Shown: one piece after another, positions 33,194-41,738 of the stretch
Position numbering within the stretch: the stretch's first letter is position 1
Layout of the letters: every line of letters starts with the position of its first letter
NCBI RefSeq assembly: GCF_000522985.1
Contig: NZ_CP007128.1
Span: forward strand, 2,402,220 to 2,466,219
DNA from: Gemmatirosa kalamazoonensis
Lineage (GTDB): Bacteria; Gemmatimonadota; Gemmatimonadetes; Gemmatimonadales; Gemmatimonadaceae
Reading direction: 5' to 3'
DNA length: 64,000 nt
The notes under the pieces: generated by a model
Seen by the model: only the letters and a program-made list of their open reading frames with translations
Told to the model about the DNA's origin: nothing
The model's database searches: none
Made by a program: the position numbers and the translations under genes

Positions 33194-34546
33194 TCAGGAG
33201 CGCCCGCTCGGTGGCAGGCCCTTCGCCGCGACGCGCTCCACGGCGTCGCAGAACGCGTCGAGGTCGGCCGGCGACGTGTAGACGTTGGGCGTGACACGGA
33301 CGCCGCGGAACGACGCGCGATCGTAGCGGATGCTCTGCACGAGGATGCCGAGCCGGTCGCGCAGGAAGCGCTGCAGGGCGTCGTCGTCCACGCCGTCGAG
33401 CGAGAAGCTCGCCAGCCCGCAGCTCATCTCGGGCGACGCGAAGCTCGTGGAGAAGCGCACCTTCGGCACCTTCGCGAGGCGGTCGGCCCAGGTGCGCGTG
33501 AGGAAGCGCAGACGCGCTTCCTTGCGCGCGGCGCCCAACGTCTCGTGGAAGTGCATCGCGTCGCCGATCGCGACGAACGGCGCCATGGAGCGTGTGCCGA
33601 TGTCCATGAACTTCCACGCGACGTCCTTCGGCGCGGCCGGCGCGGTGGGGAGGAGCGGCCACACCTTCGCGAGCTTGTCGCGCCGCCCGTAGAGCAGCCC
33701 GGTGCCGATGGGCGCCATGAGCCACTTGTGGAGGCTGGCCGCGTAGTAGTCGCACCCGAGGTCGGCGATCTTGAAGTCGACGTGCGCGAACCCCTGCGCG
33801 CCGTCGACGACCACGTCGGCGCCGCGCGCGTGCGCCATCTCGCAGATCTGCTTCACGGGAAAGAACTGCCCGGTGAGGTTCACCGGCTGCGACACGAGCA
33901 CGAGACGGGTGCGCGGTGTCATGCCGCCTTCGATCGTCTCGCGGAGCTGCTCCATGGATGCCGCGGGCACCGGCACGGCGACGCGCTTCACGACGATGCC
34001 ATCGCGCGCGGCGCGCTGGTCGAGCGCGTTCTGCATGGCCCAGTAGTCGTGCGTCGTCGTGAGCACCTCGTCGCCGGGGCGCAGGTCGTAGCCGAGCAGC
34101 ACGGTGTGCAGCGCCTCGGTGGCGTTGCGGGTGACGGCCACCTCCTCCGGCGCGCAGCCGAGCAGCGCGGCGAGCTCGCGGGCGAGGTTGGCGGTGCCGG
34201 GGCCGAGCATGTCGCGCACCAGCACCGGCGCGTCCTGCTCCATCTCGAGGTGACGGACGAGCGACTCGGTGACGACGCGCGGCGACGGCGAGACGTTGCC
34301 GTTATCGAGGTTCACGATGGACGGCGCGACCGTGAACGCGGCACGCACCTCGCGCCAGAACTGCTCATCGTCGGCCGCGTCGGCGGGCGCGCCGTGGCGC
34401 AGCCGGTCCGCCGCGGCGGCGATGGCGCGCCGGCGAGGCGTTCCAAAGTCGGCCACCACCGCGGTGCCTAACGTGGTGCCGAGCGCGCCGGCGGCGCGTC
34501 CCACGAACGCGCGCCGCGAGAGCGGGTGTCGGGAGCGCGGGAGCAC
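33194..34546 (-). CDS. class V aminotransferase-like PLP enzyme, Tat-exported
   Basis: A 450-residue protein. The N terminus has a Tat signal (SRRAFVGRAAGALGTTLG). The fold matches isopenicillin-N epimerase/cysteine-desulfurase-like enzymes: NLDNGNVSPSP, TRNATEALHTVLLG, VVVDGAQGFAHVDF and the PLP-binding Lys in YYAASLHKWLMAP. It would act on an amino compound in the periplasm. No partner reveals the substrate. The Tat signal implies cofactor loading before export. Confidence 0.88.
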   Translation of the reverse strand: MLPRSRHPLSRRAFVGRAAGALGTTLGTAVVADFGTPRRRAIAAAADRLRHGAPADAADDEQFWREVRAAFTVAPSIVNLDNGNVSPSPRVVTESLVRHLEMEQDAPVLVRDMLGPGTANLARELAALLGCAPEEVAVTRNATEALHTVLLGYDLRPGDEVLTTTHDYWAMQNALDQRAARDGIVVKRVAVPVPAASMEQLRETIEGGMTPRTRLVLVSQPVNLTGQFFPVKQICEMAHARGADVVVDGAQGFAHVDFKIADLGCDYYAASLHKWLMAPIGTGLLYGRRDKLAKVWPLLPTAPAAPKDVAWKFMDIGTRSMAPFVAIGDAMHFHETLGAARKEARLRFLTRTWADRLAKVPKVRFSTSFASPEMSCGLASFSLDGVDDDALQRFLRDRLGILVQSIRYDRASFRGVRVTPNVYTSPADLDAFCDAVERVAAKGLPPSGRS

Positions 34547-34648
34547 GGTCTCTCCTCCGGTGACCGGGAGAATGCGAGAGGGGGGGCGCCCATGACATAG
34601 GCGCCCCGTGCCGCTCCCGCAACCGTCCGCGATCGCGCTCGACGTCGG

Positions 34649-35788
34649 CTACGCCAGCTTCGTCGCGTTCGTCGCCGCCTTCTGCGCCTTCAGCGTGAGC
34701 TCGGTCGCGAGGAAGCAGTGCGCCTGCGACATCGCCGTCTCCGTGCGATTCAGCACGTCGTCGACGAGCTGGCGACCGAACGGGAGCTCGACCTTCGAGC
34801 AGTCGATGCGCTGGATGCCCTTGCCGTCGACGAGGAAGAGGTGGTTGCCGCCGGGCAGGCCGCCGATGTCGACGTACTTGCGCGCCTCGATGTAGCCGTC
34901 GGTGCCGAGGATCGTGAGGCGGCCGTCGCCCCACGTCGGGAGGCCGGCGGGGGTGAACCAGTCGACGCGCACGTAGCCCGTGCCGCCGTCGCCGCGCAGC
35001 ATCACGTCGCCGAAGTCCTGGAACTTCGGGTGCTCGGGGTGGTGCATGTTGCCGACCTGCGCGGCGACGACCTCGCCCTTCGTGGAGCCGGTGTAGAACA
35101 GGAACTGGTCGATCTGGTGCGAGCCGATGTCGGTGAGGATGCCGCCGTACTGCGCGGGATCCCAGAACCACTCGGGGCGCGACGGGGGGTTGATGCGGTG
35201 CGGCGCGAGATTCACGGTCTGCACGACGTCGCCGATCGCGCCGGCCTTCACGAGCTCGCCCGCCTTCACCGCGGCCGGGACCTCGAGGCGCTCGCTGTAC
35301 AGGATGGAGTAGATGCGCTTCGTCTGCGCCTGCACGCGGCGCACCTCGGCGAGCTGGTCGAGCGTCGTGATGCCGGGCTTGTCGGAGAGATAGTCCTTGC
35401 CGGCCTTCATGACGCGAATGCCTAACGGCGCGCGCTCCACCGGGATGATCGACGAGAGGACGAGCTTGATGCTCGGGTCGTCGAGCACCGCGCGCTCGTC
35501 GGCGACGGCCTTCGCCTGCGGGTAGCGGCGCGCGAACGCCGCGGCGATCTCGGGCTCGCGGATGTGGTACGACACGAGCTCGCCGCCGCCACGCACGACG
35601 GCGCCGATCATGCCGTGGATGTGGTCGTGGTTCGCGCCGACGACGCCGAAGCGGAGGCGCGGCGCGCGGCGATCCGAGGTCGGCGCGGCGTGGGTGGCGG
35701 CGAGGCCTCTCGCTGCGCTCGGGAGGGCAGTCGCGGAGAGCGCGGCGGCCGAGGCCTTCAGGAGGTCGCGGCGAGTCAGGTTCGGCAT
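34649..35788 (-). CDS. Gfo/Idh/MocA oxidoreductase, Tat-exported
   Basis: A 379-residue protein with a Tat signal (TRRDLLKASAAAL). The Rossmann part has FGVVGANHDHIHGM and the dehydrogenase motif KPGITTLDQL (place of EKP). The C-terminal alpha/beta domain includes GGILTDIGSHQIDQFLF, the usual active-site Asp/His region. It probably oxidises or reduces a sugar derivative. It is divergent from the GntP gene across 107 bp, so the two may share regulation and substrate. Confidence 0.88.
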   Translation of the reverse strand: MPNLTRRDLLKASAAALSATALPSAARGLAATHAAPTSDRRAPRLRFGVVGANHDHIHGMIGAVVRGGGELVSYHIREPEIAAAFARRYPQAKAVADERAVLDDPSIKLVLSSIIPVERAPLGIRVMKAGKDYLSDKPGITTLDQLAEVRRVQAQTKRIYSILYSERLEVPAAVKAGELVKAGAIGDVVQTVNLAPHRINPPSRPEWFWDPAQYGGILTDIGSHQIDQFLFYTGSTKGEVVAAQVGNMHHPEHPKFQDFGDVMLRGDGGTGYVRVDWFTPAGLPTWGDGRLTILGTDGYIEARKYVDIGGLPGGNHLFLVDGKGIQRIDCSKVELPFGRQLVDDVLNRTETAMSQAHCFLATELTLKAQKAATNATKLA

Positions 35789-35895
35789 GAGCGTGGCGGT
35801 GGGGGAGGCTCGGCGCTCGCCCTCGACGGGGGCGCACGTCAAGTTACGCCGCGCCTCGCCAGAGCGTTTACCGCCCCCTGCTCCCACCCGCCCGC

Positions 35896-37266
35896 GTGCA
35901 CCCGCTCCTCATCCTGCTGCTCGGCATGGCGACCGTCCTGGTCGCGATCATCGCGTTCCGGGTGAACGCGTTCCTGGCGCTGATCGGCGCCGCGATCCTC
36001 GTCAGCGTGCTCGCGCCCGGCGACCCGGCGACGAAGATCGCGCGCGTGGCGGACGGGTTCGGGCGCACGGCGGGGAGCGTGGGCGTCGTGATCGCGCTCG
36101 CGGCGGTGATCGGCGCGGCGATGACGGAGAGCGGGGCCGCGGACCGCATCGTCGGCGGCTTCCTCAACCTGCTCGGCGAGCGGCACGACGCGGTGGCGCT
36201 CGGCGCGACGGCGTTCGTGCTGTCGCTGCCGGTGTTCTTCGACACGGTGTTCTTCCTGCTCGCGCCGCTCGCGCGGTCGATGTACGCGCGCACGAACCGA
36301 CAGTACCTGAAGTACCTGCTCGCCATGACGTCGAGCGGCGTGGCGACGCACACGCTCGTGCCGCCGCACCCGGGACCGTTAGGCGTGGCCGACGCGCTCG
36401 GCGTGGATCTCGGGCTCATGGTGCTGATGGGCGTCGTCGTCGCGCTGCCGTCGGCAATCGTCGGCTTCCAGTTCGCGCGGTGGCGCGACCGCACGATGCC
36501 GATCCCGATGCGCGTGCCGATCGCCGCCCATGCCGCGCCCGAGGCGCAGGCCGCGCTGCCGGCGCTGCTGCCGTCGCTGCTGCCGGTGGTGCTGCCGGTG
36601 CTGCTCATCGCGTCGAACACGATCGTGGACGCGCTGCGCACGCGCGACGCGGCGCGGGCGGCGCTGTGGGCGGCGGCGCGGCCGGTGACGGCGACGATCG
36701 GCCACCCGGTGACGGCGCTGTTCGTGTCGGCGGTGATCGCGATGTGGCTCTACGCGCGCCGCCGCCGGCCGACGCGCCAGGAGCTGGCGGAGCTCGTGGA
36801 GCGGTCGCTCATGGGCGCGGGGATCGTCATCCTCATCGTCGCCGCCGGGGGCGCGTTCGGCGCGTCGCTGCAGGCGACGGGGATCGGCCCGGTGATCCAG
36901 GGCGCGTTCGCGCGCGGCGTGTCGAACCCGGGCCTAACGGTGCTGCTGCTCGCGTTCGTGATCACGATGGTGATCCGCGCCGCACAGGGCTCCAGCACGG
37001 TGGCGATGATCACCACCGCGGGGATGCTCGGCGCGATGGTGAAGGGGATCGCGCTGCCGTATCACACCGTCTACATCGGCACGGCGATCGCCAGCGGCTC
37101 GCTCATGGCGAGCTGGATGAACGACGCCGGGTTCTGGATCTTCAGCAAGGTGGGCGGCGCGACGGAGGCGGAGACGTTCCGCTCGTGGACGCCGCTGCTC
37201 TCCATCGTGGGGCTCACCGGGCTCGCGACGACGCTCCTGCTCGCGCGGCTGCTGCCCCTGCGATGA
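35896..37266 (+). CDS. GntP-family sugar-acid/H+ permease
   Basis: A 456-residue membrane protein with about 12-14 helices. Family features: FRVNAFLALIGAAILVSVL, VIGAAMTESGAADRI, LSLPVFFDTVFFLLAPLARS, TLVPPHPGPLGVAD (signature), IVAAGGAFGASLQATGIG and QGSSTVAMITTAGM. GntP proteins import gluconate and similar acids with protons. With the aldonate dehydratase at 38.8 kb and the FAH-type enzyme at 43.3 kb it suggests sugar-acid catabolism. Start GTG at 35896; a 22-bp stem hairpin follows. Confidence 0.92.
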   Translation: MHPLLILLLGMATVLVAIIAFRVNAFLALIGAAILVSVLAPGDPATKIARVADGFGRTAGSVGVVIALAAVIGAAMTESGAADRIVGGFLNLLGERHDAVALGATAFVLSLPVFFDTVFFLLAPLARSMYARTNRQYLKYLLAMTSSGVATHTLVPPHPGPLGVADALGVDLGLMVLMGVVVALPSAIVGFQFARWRDRTMPIPMRVPIAAHAAPEAQAALPALLPSLLPVVLPVLLIASNTIVDALRTRDAARAALWAAARPVTATIGHPVTALFVSAVIAMWLYARRRRPTRQELAELVERSLMGAGIVILIVAAGGAFGASLQATGIGPVIQGAFARGVSNPGLTVLLLAFVITMVIRAAQGSSTVAMITTAGMLGAMVKGIALPYHTVYIGTAIASGSLMASWMNDAGFWIFSKVGGATEAETFRSWTPLLSIVGLTGLATTLLLARLLPLR

Positions 37267-37278
37267 GGGGGGTGCCTA

Positions 37279-37326
37279 ACGCGAGAGGGCCCGCCGGATC
37301 TTCGGATCCGGCGGGCCCTCTCGCGT
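37279..37326. terminator. perfect 22-bp stem hairpin with TTCG loop
   Basis: ACGCGAGAGGGCCCGCCGG-ATC, loop TTCG, and the exact complement. A C(TTCG)G tetraloop on such a stem is extremely stable. It ends the GntP gene and the convergent lipoprotein gene. The left arm overlaps a CGTTAGGC octamer. No T-tract follows. Confidence 0.85.
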
Positions 37327-37342
37327 CAGGCTTCCGTGTGGC

Positions 37343-38019
37343 TTACCGGCAGCCCCACGACACGATGTAGCCGGAGAAGTGCCAGATCGGGAACGTCAGG
37401 TACTGGTCCGTGCTGAACGCGAGCGGGAAGCGCATCTGCGACGCCGTGGCGTTCGCCGTCGACGGGTCGACGTCGGCGTCGTTGCCGAAGTAGGCGAGTG
37501 CGCCGGACGTGAACCCGGTCGGCGCCGTGCCGTTCAGGACCGTCTTGTCCTGGATGAACACGAGCGGGAGGGCGAACACCGCGCCCGCGGGCTGGAAGTC
37601 GTACGCTGCCGCCTTGCCCGGACGCGCGGTGATGCTGAACGTCGTCGGCGCGCTGACGGCGCCCGGCGGCACCCAGAGGTACGCGCCGGCGGTCGGCAGC
37701 TGCACCATGCCGCCGTCGACGCCGATGACGGCCGACGCGCTTTGCATGCTGGTGAGCGGCGACAGGCGCTGCATCCCCTTCACGGACTGCGTCTCGCGCG
37801 AGACCGTGTCGTGGAGCGTGGCGAGGTACGCGACGATGCTGTCGATCGACGAGCCGTCGCTCTTGTCCAGGCCGAGGCCCTTGCCGTTGCCGTTCCCCCC
37901 CTTGGCGAACGTCGCGACGGGGTTCGGCCGCGCGGTGGGCGCGCTCGGCGCGTCGGCGCAGGCCGCCGCGGTCATCGCGGCGACGACTGCGACGAGCCCA
38001 GCGAACAGGTGCTTTCTCA
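37343..38019 (-). CDS. ZU5-like exported lipoprotein (copy 2)
   Basis: A 225-residue lipoprotein with signal and lipobox AAMTAAAC, then a Gly/Asn/Lys-rich spacer. The core SAVIGVDGGMVQLPTAGAY, VPPGAVSAPTTFSITA, AAYDFQPAG and the end IWHFSGYIVSWGCR parallel the copy at 9617. No stop codon separates its start from copy 3 upstream: reading continues in frame from WGTPLTDADDATVG through FGRV to this Met. It may be made as a separate protein or as the C-terminal half of a fusion. Function unknown. Confidence 0.75.
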
Positions 38020-38635
38020 TGACTCTCCCGAACTGCACAGGTGGATGGTGACCGACCGTAGCGTCGTCGGCGTCGGTCAGGGGGGTGCCCCAGCAGACGA
38101 CGTAGTCGGAGAAGTGCGGGACCGCGAAGGTCCCTCGTGCGCCGTCCTCGATCGGGTAGTGCACTTCGGTGACGGTGGCGACGCCGTTGGTCTCATCGAT
38201 CGCGCTGGCGTGCTCGTAGTAGCCGAGCTGCATGCGCATCGGCCGGCCGCTCTGCAGCGGCGGCGGCTCGAGCAACGACGGGTCCTGCTCGAACCGAAGC
38301 GAGGGCGTGAACTCGCTGCCCTCCGGCTCGAAATCGTACGCGACGAGTCGCCCGGCCCGCGCGGTGACGCGGAAGGGCGTGGGCTCGCCGACCACGTCAG
38401 CGGGCACGACGAGGCGCAACCCAGTCTCGGGCAGCTCCAGCGTGCCCCCTTCGGGGCCGATCAATGCCGTGGCACTCACGTCCCGCACGAGCGGGAACAG
38501 CCACTGCGCGGCGGTGACTTCCGTGCCGGCCCCACTCACCGCCGCGCTCCGAGGCTCGTACGCGGACCGGCCGACTGTTTCCTGCTTCGAGTCATTGGCT
38601 CCACGGGTAGCGACAGCCGCGGGTGCCCCGGACAC
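38020..38635 (-). CDS. ZU5-like protein (copy 3), lacks its own stop codon and a clear signal peptide
   Basis: About 205 residues in frame with copy 2. Core ATALIGPEGGTLELPETGLR, VVPADVVGEPTPFRVTA, VAYDFEPEGSEF and VPHFSDYVVCWG match the family, and copies 1 and 2 end right after the equivalent of YVVCWG. Here no stop follows and 17 codons lead straight into copy 2. The N terminus (GTG at 38635, VSGAPAAVATRGAN) has no hydrophobic signal, unlike the other copies. The shared promoter at 38692-38740 still precedes it. It looks like a partly degraded or fused copy. Confidence 0.6.
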
Positions 38636-38691
38636 GAGGGCACGCGTCCGGAACCGGGGGTGTCTGGTCCAAGGCAAGGGCTGGCGCTCCC

Positions 38692-38740
38692 GAGTCTCGG
38701 ACGGTCGGCGCGGGACTTTAGCGATTCCGTGAAAATCCCC
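38692..38740 (-). promoter_or_regulatory. promoter/leader element, second copy
   Basis: Minus-strand order GGGGATTTTC, about 9 nt, CGCTAAAGT (-10-like TAAAGT at 38715-38720), CCCGCGCCGACCGTCC, GAGACTCGG. It is nearly the same as 10319-10369. Conservation between two distant loci, both before ZU5-like genes, supports function. Confidence 0.6.
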
Positions 38741-38795
38741 GGGCGGTGGGATCCGGGGCTCGCCCGGCGAGGAGCGTTCGTCCACACTTACAACG

Positions 38796-40852
38796 GTGGA
38801 TGCAGCGCACTTCAACGTCTCGGAGGTCGACGTGACGCCGTCTCTGGAGGACGTGCTCGGCTCGGCGGAGGTGGTGTCCGCGGGGCGCATCGTGGGCGAG
38901 GGGCCGGCGGGGGCGCTGCCGCTCACCCCGGAGCTGCTGCGCGAGGCGCCGAGCGGAGATCTGTTCGGGCTGACGCAGAACGTCGGCATGGGGTGGAGCG
39001 CGGCGCGGCTCGGCGGCCGCCAGTACGTCGTGGTGAGCACGATGGGCGGGCTCCGCGGCGAGGACGGGACGCCGATCGCGTTGGGCTACCACACGGGGCA
39101 CTGGGAGATCGGGCTGCTCGTGCGCGAGGCCGCGGAGACGCTGCGCGCGCACGGCGCGATCCCGTTCGCCGCGTACTGCTCCGACCCGTGCGACGGCCGC
39201 ACCCAGGGCACGACGGGGATGTTCGACTCGCTGCCGTACCGCAACGACGCGGCGACGGTGATGCGGCGCCAGATCCGGTCGCTGCCCACGGCGTCCGGCG
39301 TGTTGGGCATCGCGACGTGCGACAAGGGGCTGCCGGCGACGATGCTCGCCCTCGCGGGGACGCGCGCGCTCCCCGGCGTGGTGGTGCCGGGCGGCGTGAC
39401 GCTTCCCGCGCGGGGCGCCGAGGACGCGGGACAGATCCAGAGCCTCGGCGCGCGGTTCGCGCGCGACCTCGTGACGCTCGACTACGCGGCGGAGATGGGG
39501 TGTCGCGCGTGCGGCTCGGCCGGCGGCGGGTGCCAGTTCCTCGGCACCGCGGCGACGTCGCAGGTGGTGGCGGAAGCGTTAGGCCTCGCGCTGCCGCACT
39601 CGGCGCTCGCCCCATCGGGCGAGCCGTCGTGGCTCGAGCTCGGCCGCCGCTCGGCGCTCGCGCTCGTGCGGCTCGACGCGCTCGGCATCCCGCTGGCGCG
39701 GATCCTCACGCCGGGCGCGGTCGCGAACGCGATGCTCGTGCACGCGGCGTTCGGCGGCTCGACGAACCTGCTGCTCCACATCCCGGCGATCGCGCACGCG
39801 GCGGGGCTCACGCCACCGACGGTGGACGACTGGATCCGCGTGAACCGCGCGACGCCGCGGCTCGTCGACGCGCTGCCTAACGGGCCGCGCGGACACCCCA
39901 CCGTGCAGGTGTTCATGGCCGGCGGCGTGCCGGAGGTGATGCTGCATCTCCGGCGGTTAGGCCTGCTCGACGGGCGCGTGCTGACGGCCACGGGCGACAC
40001 GCTCGACGCGACGCTCGACTGGTGGGAGGACAGCGAGCGCCGGCGCGCGGCGCGCGCGCGCGTCTGTCGGCGGGCGCGCAGGTGTCGCCCGACGACGTCG
40101 TGATGTCGCCGGACGCGGCGCGACGCGCGGGGCTCACGAGCACGGTCGTGTTCCCGGTCGGGAACCTCGCGCCGGAGGGATCCGTCATCAAGGCGACGGC
40201 GATCGACCGCTCCGTGGTGGACGACGACGGCGTGTACCGTCACACGGGACCCGCGCGCGTGTTCGCCGACGAGCACGAGGCGATCCGCGCCGTGAAGGGC
40301 CTAACGGACCGCCCGGTGCAGGCCGGCGACGTCATCGTGCTCGTGGGCAACGGCCCATCGGGGACGGGGATGCAGGAGACGGCGCAGATCACGACCGCGC
40401 TCAAGTTCCTGCCGTGGGGCAAGCACGTCGCGCTCGTCACCGACGGGCGCTTCTCCGGGCTCTCGACCGGCGCGTGCGTCGGGCACGTGGGACCGGAGGC
40501 GCTGCAGGGCGGCCCGATCGGCCGCGTGCGCGACGACGACCTGATCGAGATCGTGATCGACCGCGCGTCGCTGCTCGGCTCCGTGAACCTCGTGGGCGTG
40601 GCGGGGGAGCGGCTGCCGCGGGAGGCGTGCGACGACGTGCTCGCGGGGCGCGCGCCGCTCCCCGGGCTCGCGCCGCACCCCGCGCTGCCTAACGACACGC
40701 GGCTGTGGGCGGCGCTGCAGCGGGCGAGCGGCGGCACGTGGGCGGGGTGCGTGTACGACGTCGATCGCATCGTCGCCGCGATCGAGGCGGGCCTCGCGGC
40801 GACGAGCGGCGCGGAGAGCGAGGCGGTGCTGAAGCCGGCGGACAACTTCTGA
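38796..40852 (+). pseudogene. YjhG/YagF-type aldonate (xylonate) dehydratase, split by a CG-tract frameshift
   Basis: Two adjacent frames together give a protein of about 685 residues, the length of YjhG/YagF dehydratases. Part 1 (38796-40103) has [59 protein letters not shown] and [20 protein letters not shown]; the Cys residues are the Fe-S ligands of the ilvD/edd family. Part 2 begins [20 protein letters not shown] and continues to GRFSGLSTGACVGHVGPEA. They join without any gap to family sequence if one CG unit is removed from the (CG)6 tract at 40051-40062 ([18 protein letters not shown]). The enzyme dehydrates D-xylonate or related acids to 2-keto-3-deoxy acids. The break may be real, phase-variable, or an assembly error. 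Confidence 0.85.
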
Positions 40853-40858
40853 GCGCGC

Positions 40859-41656
40859 TCAGCGGAACAGATCGGTGCCCGGCGCGGTGGAGAACGCGCG
40901 GGCCAGCGACACGGCGCCGTTCCACGTCCGCTCCTGGAGCGGGACGATGCGCGCGACGACCTCCGCCGAGTACTGCGTGTGATGGCACGCCATGGCGCGG
41001 CGTGCGGCGTCGAGATCGGCCGGGGCGACGCTCACGCGCATACTGAGATACTTCGCCTGCGGCACGAGCATCGGAGGCGCCCCGCGCGGGTTCATCGCCT
41101 GCATCCCTTCCACGGGGATCCACGCGTAGAACAGCCGCTCGGGGACGCCCGGTGCGCCGGCCCGGACGAGCTGCGTCACGACGTCGCCGACGAGGCGGTG
41201 GTCGGGGTGACCGGTGGCGCCGTCGGGGCCGAACGTGACGATCGCGTCGGGGCGGAGCCGCTGCAGCTCGTCGGCGATCCGCTGCGTCAGGCGATAGAGC
41301 AGCGACGGATCGGCGGCGTAGTCGCCGAGCTTCGCGTCGGGAAAGTCGAGCGTGACGGGCTCGCGAATGCCGAGCGCCTGCGACGCGCAGCGGAGCTCGT
41401 CGGCGCGCACACGCGCCAGCTCGGGGCCGCGCGGGATGTCGGTGTGTGCGCCGCCCTGTGCACCGTCGGTGGCGACGACGACGTACACATGCGCGCCCTC
41501 GCGGGCGTATCGCGCGAGCACGGGTCCGACGATCCCTTCGTCGTCGGCGTGGGCGAACACCGCGACGAGCGTGCGCGGCGCGGCCGGCTGCGCGAGGGCG
41601 ACTGGAGCGAGCAGCGTGGCGGCCGCGGCGTGGGCGATGAGGTTCGGGGCGCGCAT
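40859..41656 (-). CDS. PIG-L (LmbE) family deacetylase
   Basis: A 265-residue exported protein (signal at 1-22). The zinc site is visible: VFAHADDEGIVG (AHxDDE) and TGHPDHRLVGD (HPDH). PIG-L enzymes remove N-acetyl groups from amino sugars or related glycoconjugates. The export signal suggests a periplasmic substrate. It is convergent with the dehydratase gene. Confidence 0.9.
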   Translation of the reverse strand: MRAPNLIAHAAAATLLAPVALAQPAAPRTLVAVFAHADDEGIVGPVLARYAREGAHVYVVVATDGAQGGAHTDIPRGPELARVRADELRCASQALGIREPVTLDFPDAKLGDYAADPSLLYRLTQRIADELQRLRPDAIVTFGPDGATGHPDHRLVGDVVTQLVRAGAPGVPERLFYAWIPVEGMQAMNPRGAPPMLVPQAKYLSMRVSVAPADLDAARRAMACHHTQYSAEVVARIVPLQERTWNGAVSLARAFSTAPGTDLFR

Positions 41657-41738
41657 GGTCGGTCATCTCCCGTTGGGGTTCGACCGCACGATGCGTCCCT
41701 CGCGCGAGGCGCGCCTTGATCTGCGACAACCGCCGCGG

